From Hydractinia symbiolongicarpus (Eukaryota > Cnidaria > Hydrozoa > Anthoathecata > Hydractiniidae), in NCBI RefSeq assembly GCF_029227915.1, contig NC_079886.1, positions 23,352,501 to 23,412,500 of the forward strand: DNA of 60,000 nucleotides, written 5' to 3'. Positions 57,174 to 60,000 of this stretch are shown here, piece by piece. Both the position numbers and the translations under genes were made by a program. The notes under the pieces are model-generated. The model made no database searches. It saw nothing but the letters and a program-made list of their open reading frames with translations, and was not told the DNA's origin. Each line of letters begins with the position of its first letter. The first letter of the stretch is position 1.

Positions 57174-57551
57174 AGTCATATAGAAACAGCAGCTCTTGCT
57201 TGTGTCATACCAACTCGAAGATTTGACAGCAGTCTTAAAGAAGAATTCTATAGCACCCACGCATTGAATACTATTTCTGAAACAAAAGATCAATACAGTG
57301 TTTGGAAAAAAATCGAAAGAAAGTGCAGAGATGTGCTGAAAAGTAACAAAATACGAAAAGCTGCTAGCATGCCGATGTTACTTCCTTCTCAGTGGTCAAC
57401 AAAAAAGAAGAGTCCTGCTGTTAGAATCATTTCTCTTCCACCTAATGACTGCAAGGAACAGGATACGTGTGAAAACTTCGACAATGCGCATGAATGTAAC
57501 AGGACAATGAATTTTGTGTTGACGCAATACTTTGTAGGCTGGAAAGTGTGA
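57174..57551 (+). CDS. Small protein C with FVLTQYFVGWKV tail, 5' end unresolved
   Basis: Unrecognised gene, third member by its tail. The frame is open from a splice-acceptor-like TATTTTTCAG (57164-57173) to the stop at 57549-57551. It has no in-frame ATG before about 57368, so an upstream exon is likely. Readable parts: VIPTRRFDSSLKEEFYSTH, YSVWKKIERKCRDVLKS, ASMPMLLPSQWSTKKK, RIISLPPNDCKEQD, and the C-terminus CNRTMNFVLTQYFVGWKV. Compared with A and B the tail has Y for R and V for I, and the body is unrelated beyond a basic N-terminal half and a Cys before the tail. The VWKKIERKCRD piece may correspond to MGFNKLRK. A CCTCGTCCCCAGG-family element begins 12 bases after the stop. Confidence 0.65.
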   Translation, partial: SHIETAALACVIPTRRFDSSLKEEFYSTHALNTISETKDQYSVWKKIERKCRDVLKSNKIRKAASMPMLLPSQWSTKKKSPAVRIISLPPNDCKEQDTCENFDNAHECNRTMNFVLTQYFVGWKV

Positions 57552-57562
57552 ACACAGTAGAA

Positions 57563-57661
57563 CAACTTCATCCCCAGGACTTTTCTCTCTCACAGGATCT
57601 GTGCTTACCTGTCGATTAGTGCAGCACCCGTAAGAAAATCAAAACCATGAAGACGAGGCTG
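57563..57661. mobile_element. CCTCGTCCCCAGG-family copy in the 3' flank of gene C
   Basis: CAACTTCATCCCCAGGAC on the left and ATGAAGACGAGGCTG on the right. About 99 bp, probably inside the 3' UTR. Confidence 0.5.
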
Positions 57662-59104
57662 AAAGTTGTATTTAAAAGGAAGTGTACAGATTATACCTGA
57701 GATTTTCGCGAGGATGTAAATTCTTATTATCTTACAGCTTGTAAAGAAATTTTGTAAATATGTAAATTTTTAGAAATATTAACTTAAAAGATACCTGTTC
57801 GCCTATATCAGAAAAACCTGCTAACAGCAATTGGTTTGTATATTTTCCTAATTGTTGACGATGTCAGCATGGCCATTCTTCGTGACTGCAACAAGAATTA
57901 TTTTGTTTTATGAGCGCTCTGGAAAACGGACAAGCGAATTTCAAATGCTTTATCTACATGTGTGCAAAAGAAGCGATTTATTGGCCATTTCACGCTTTTT
58001 TCTATGTTTGAAAAATAACGGATAAGCTGCGTTGCTCTCCAAAGTTTTGTCCAAATTGTATCTATTAGAACTTTTGAATTTTAGAAAGTCATTAAATCAG
58101 CAGGGAACTTAATAATTTAGTCGGACACTGGGGACACCAAAAACCCTTTTACGATATACAGCATGTGAGAAAGAAAGATTTTATTTGTTTACTCTTTTTG
58201 TTTGTTATGAGAACAGGGGACCCTAAAGCTCGACCCCTGCGGTGATGCATTATCCGAAAGCGCGTCAACGTTTAGAATAAAATAGGCCTGGGTTGAAGGA
58301 GGTTTATTCAGCTTAGATTCTTGTTAACATCACTTCTAGGAAGTGTTTTAGGAGAATGCTTTTTCAGTCATTTACGCAATTTTTCAGTAGTGGGCTTTTT
58401 CTTGCAGACGACAATTACATTTGTACTACTTTTACGTTCCGAATTGTAATGAAATTGACGGAATTCAAAATGATTCTAAATTTCCTATTTTATTTCCTGA
58501 ATCATTAAAAAACGCACAAACGCATTATAGCAGATCCTAAATTAATTCCTTTGTATTTGTGGTTCTATGGTCCTAACTTTAAATGCTGAAAATGTTTTTA
58601 CTCTGAGAAATTCATTGAAACGTTAGATGGCTACATTGGTAAATAGAGTGAATTGATAAACGAAACTTTTATGTCGCAATGAGACCTTCAGAGAATTGTT
58701 GATAATATTTGAATTACATGTTTGCGTGTTACCATTAATCCAATTTGTTTCTAATAATTTTCGCGCCATATTAATATGAATTCTACGGCCCGACAAACTT
58801 GAATTAGAAGGACGAAATAAAAGTGGTGAGAGAACAGAGTTTAACTGTTAAAAACAATGGGCATAAGCTGACATCCAAAAGTGAAAAGCCTGTGATTAAA
58901 TAATAGTTTCACAATTTCACAACTAACAAGATGTATTTTGCAATAAAACGAAAATTTTAGAAGATTGGCTAATAACAACGTAATTATGATAAGCTTTTCC
59001 TTTGCAAATGAAATTTGTCGAATATTGGACAAGTACACTAGCTCCTCCTACTTAAACTACTTGATTGGAAAAGGACACGTGCTCCATAATTTGTCGTGAA
59101 TGCA
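57662..59104. other. Gene-free AT-rich region
   Basis: No gene or clear repeat recognised. Minus-strand frame 58841-59038 is unsupported. Confidence 0.4.
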
Positions 59105-59294
59105 CAACCTCGTCCCCAGGACAGTGTCGTTAAAGCAGTTCTAAGCAAAACACCTGTTGAGGCGTGGCAGTTCTTTGTAAGGCGTTGTCTTGGTATACTA
59201 TGTATTTTTAAGGTTAAAATTTTGAGAGGATTCCTTATAATAGTGTGCGTGTAAGCTAACACCTGATAGGCTAGAACACATGGGGACGAGGTTG
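59105..59294. mobile_element. CCTCGTCCCCAGG-family MITE, 190 bp
   Basis: The left end CAACCTCGTCCCCAGG and right end TGGGGACGAGGTTG are near-perfect inverse copies, the best-preserved ends of the family in this window. Non-coding. Confidence 0.75.
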
Positions 59295-60000
59295 AGTTCC
59301 ATACATAACAAGACGTTAGACTAGGAAACATTCTTAAAAAAAAATTATTTTGCCATTAGTCCCCGAAAGCTAAAATCTTTGCATCATATTTCTTCTTCAA
59401 TAGGCATGCCAAAAATTATAACTTGTAAAAAATGTCCAACTACTTTCCGATAAGAGTATAAATGCATTCCTGAGCATCCGTTGTTAAAATCTTTACATGC
59501 ATCGTTGAGTAGAAACTGGTGCCAACTTTTTTGGGAAAATGTTGCATTGCATTAAAAGGATGGTTTTACGTCACAATTTTTTAGCTAAATACGTCACAAG
59601 CTGTTACTGTATGCATGTTTCTGAAATAATATTTTTGAAAGGGGCGTTTATTTGAAAAGTATATGTTAGTGGCTCGCTTTAATATTTCTTTTAAGTATTT
59701 TCTTTAGTCCTAAAAAATCAATACATTACTAAAAAAACATTTCAACTAAGCCACAGACGAAAATAATGATGTACCGACATAGTGAAACACTCATACCTTA
59801 AGATTTAATAAAAAAAATTACTAACTCAAGTTTTATTGTACGAAACTAATTTTAAATTCAACCCTTTTTGAATACGCCCATCAGCGTTTACTTGTTTTTG
59901 ACAGTATACCCTGTGTGTTTGTTTGAGCAGAAGCGATTACTTAAGTATGGGTGTAACTAACGTCTATTATGGGCGTTTATACGAACATGTACTATTGAAA
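59295..60000. other. Gene-free end of window
   Basis: AT-rich sequence with no supported feature. Confidence 0.4.

Noticed and set aside
1-60000. CRISPR arrays or bacterial operon structure
   Set aside because: Introns, metazoan domains and retroelements show a eukaryotic nuclear sequence; the tandem repeats have no spacer architecture.

Overview
The window looks like nuclear DNA of an animal, most likely a cnidarian and perhaps a hydrozoan. It is AT-rich, its genes have GT-AG introns, and it holds a metazoan Argonaute, an ORMDL gene and an adhesion GPCR. Penelope-like elements, a LINE, a SINE core and many small inverted-repeat transposons fill much of the space between genes. The taxon is inferred from content only; I could not run a search.

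Layout. 1-1905: 3' part of an Argonaute gene (end of PAZ, MID, PIWI, slicer tetrad kept), plus strand. 2898-5016: decayed Penelope-like retroelement. 5047-6324: about seven copies of a 128-bp tandem repeat bracketed by inverted GC-rich ends. 6451-6975: TA-flanked pogo/Tigger-like element. 9271-16578: ORMDL, three exons, 158 aa, whose 6-kb first intron holds an inverted-repeat element and a dead LINE fragment. 16579-22915: repeat-rich gap. 22916-45219: one very large plus-strand gene that I assembled as 39 phase-compatible exons (2,259 codons plus stop). It reads LRR - GON - F5/8 type C (discoidin) - ricin-like beta-trefoil - six Ig domains - sushi - calcium-binding EGF - GAIN/GPS - seven transmembrane helices - 344-residue tail. 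Intron 5 carries a second Penelope-like element with inverted arms and a 12-bp target duplication.

46881-57551: three small unrecognised genes. The first is on the minus strand and the other two on the plus strand. All encode roughly 94-126-residue proteins that end in nearly the same sequence, FVLTQ[RY]F[IV]GWKV-stop. I know no family with this tail. The spacer between the first two contains local duplications and small inverted-repeat elements. 57563-60000: repeats and gene-free DNA.

Two items deserve most attention. One is the composite adhesion GPCR, which joins a GON domain (known from ADAMTS9/20-type proteases) and two carbohydrate or lipid-binding folds to a self-cleaving GPCR. The other is the small-protein cluster with a shared C-terminal motif. 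The receptor looks built for contact or matrix sensing: multi-domain ectodomain, autoproteolytic GPS, tethered agonist, 7TM and a PDZ-ligand-like tail. No shared pathway between the receptor and the small proteins can be shown from sequence.
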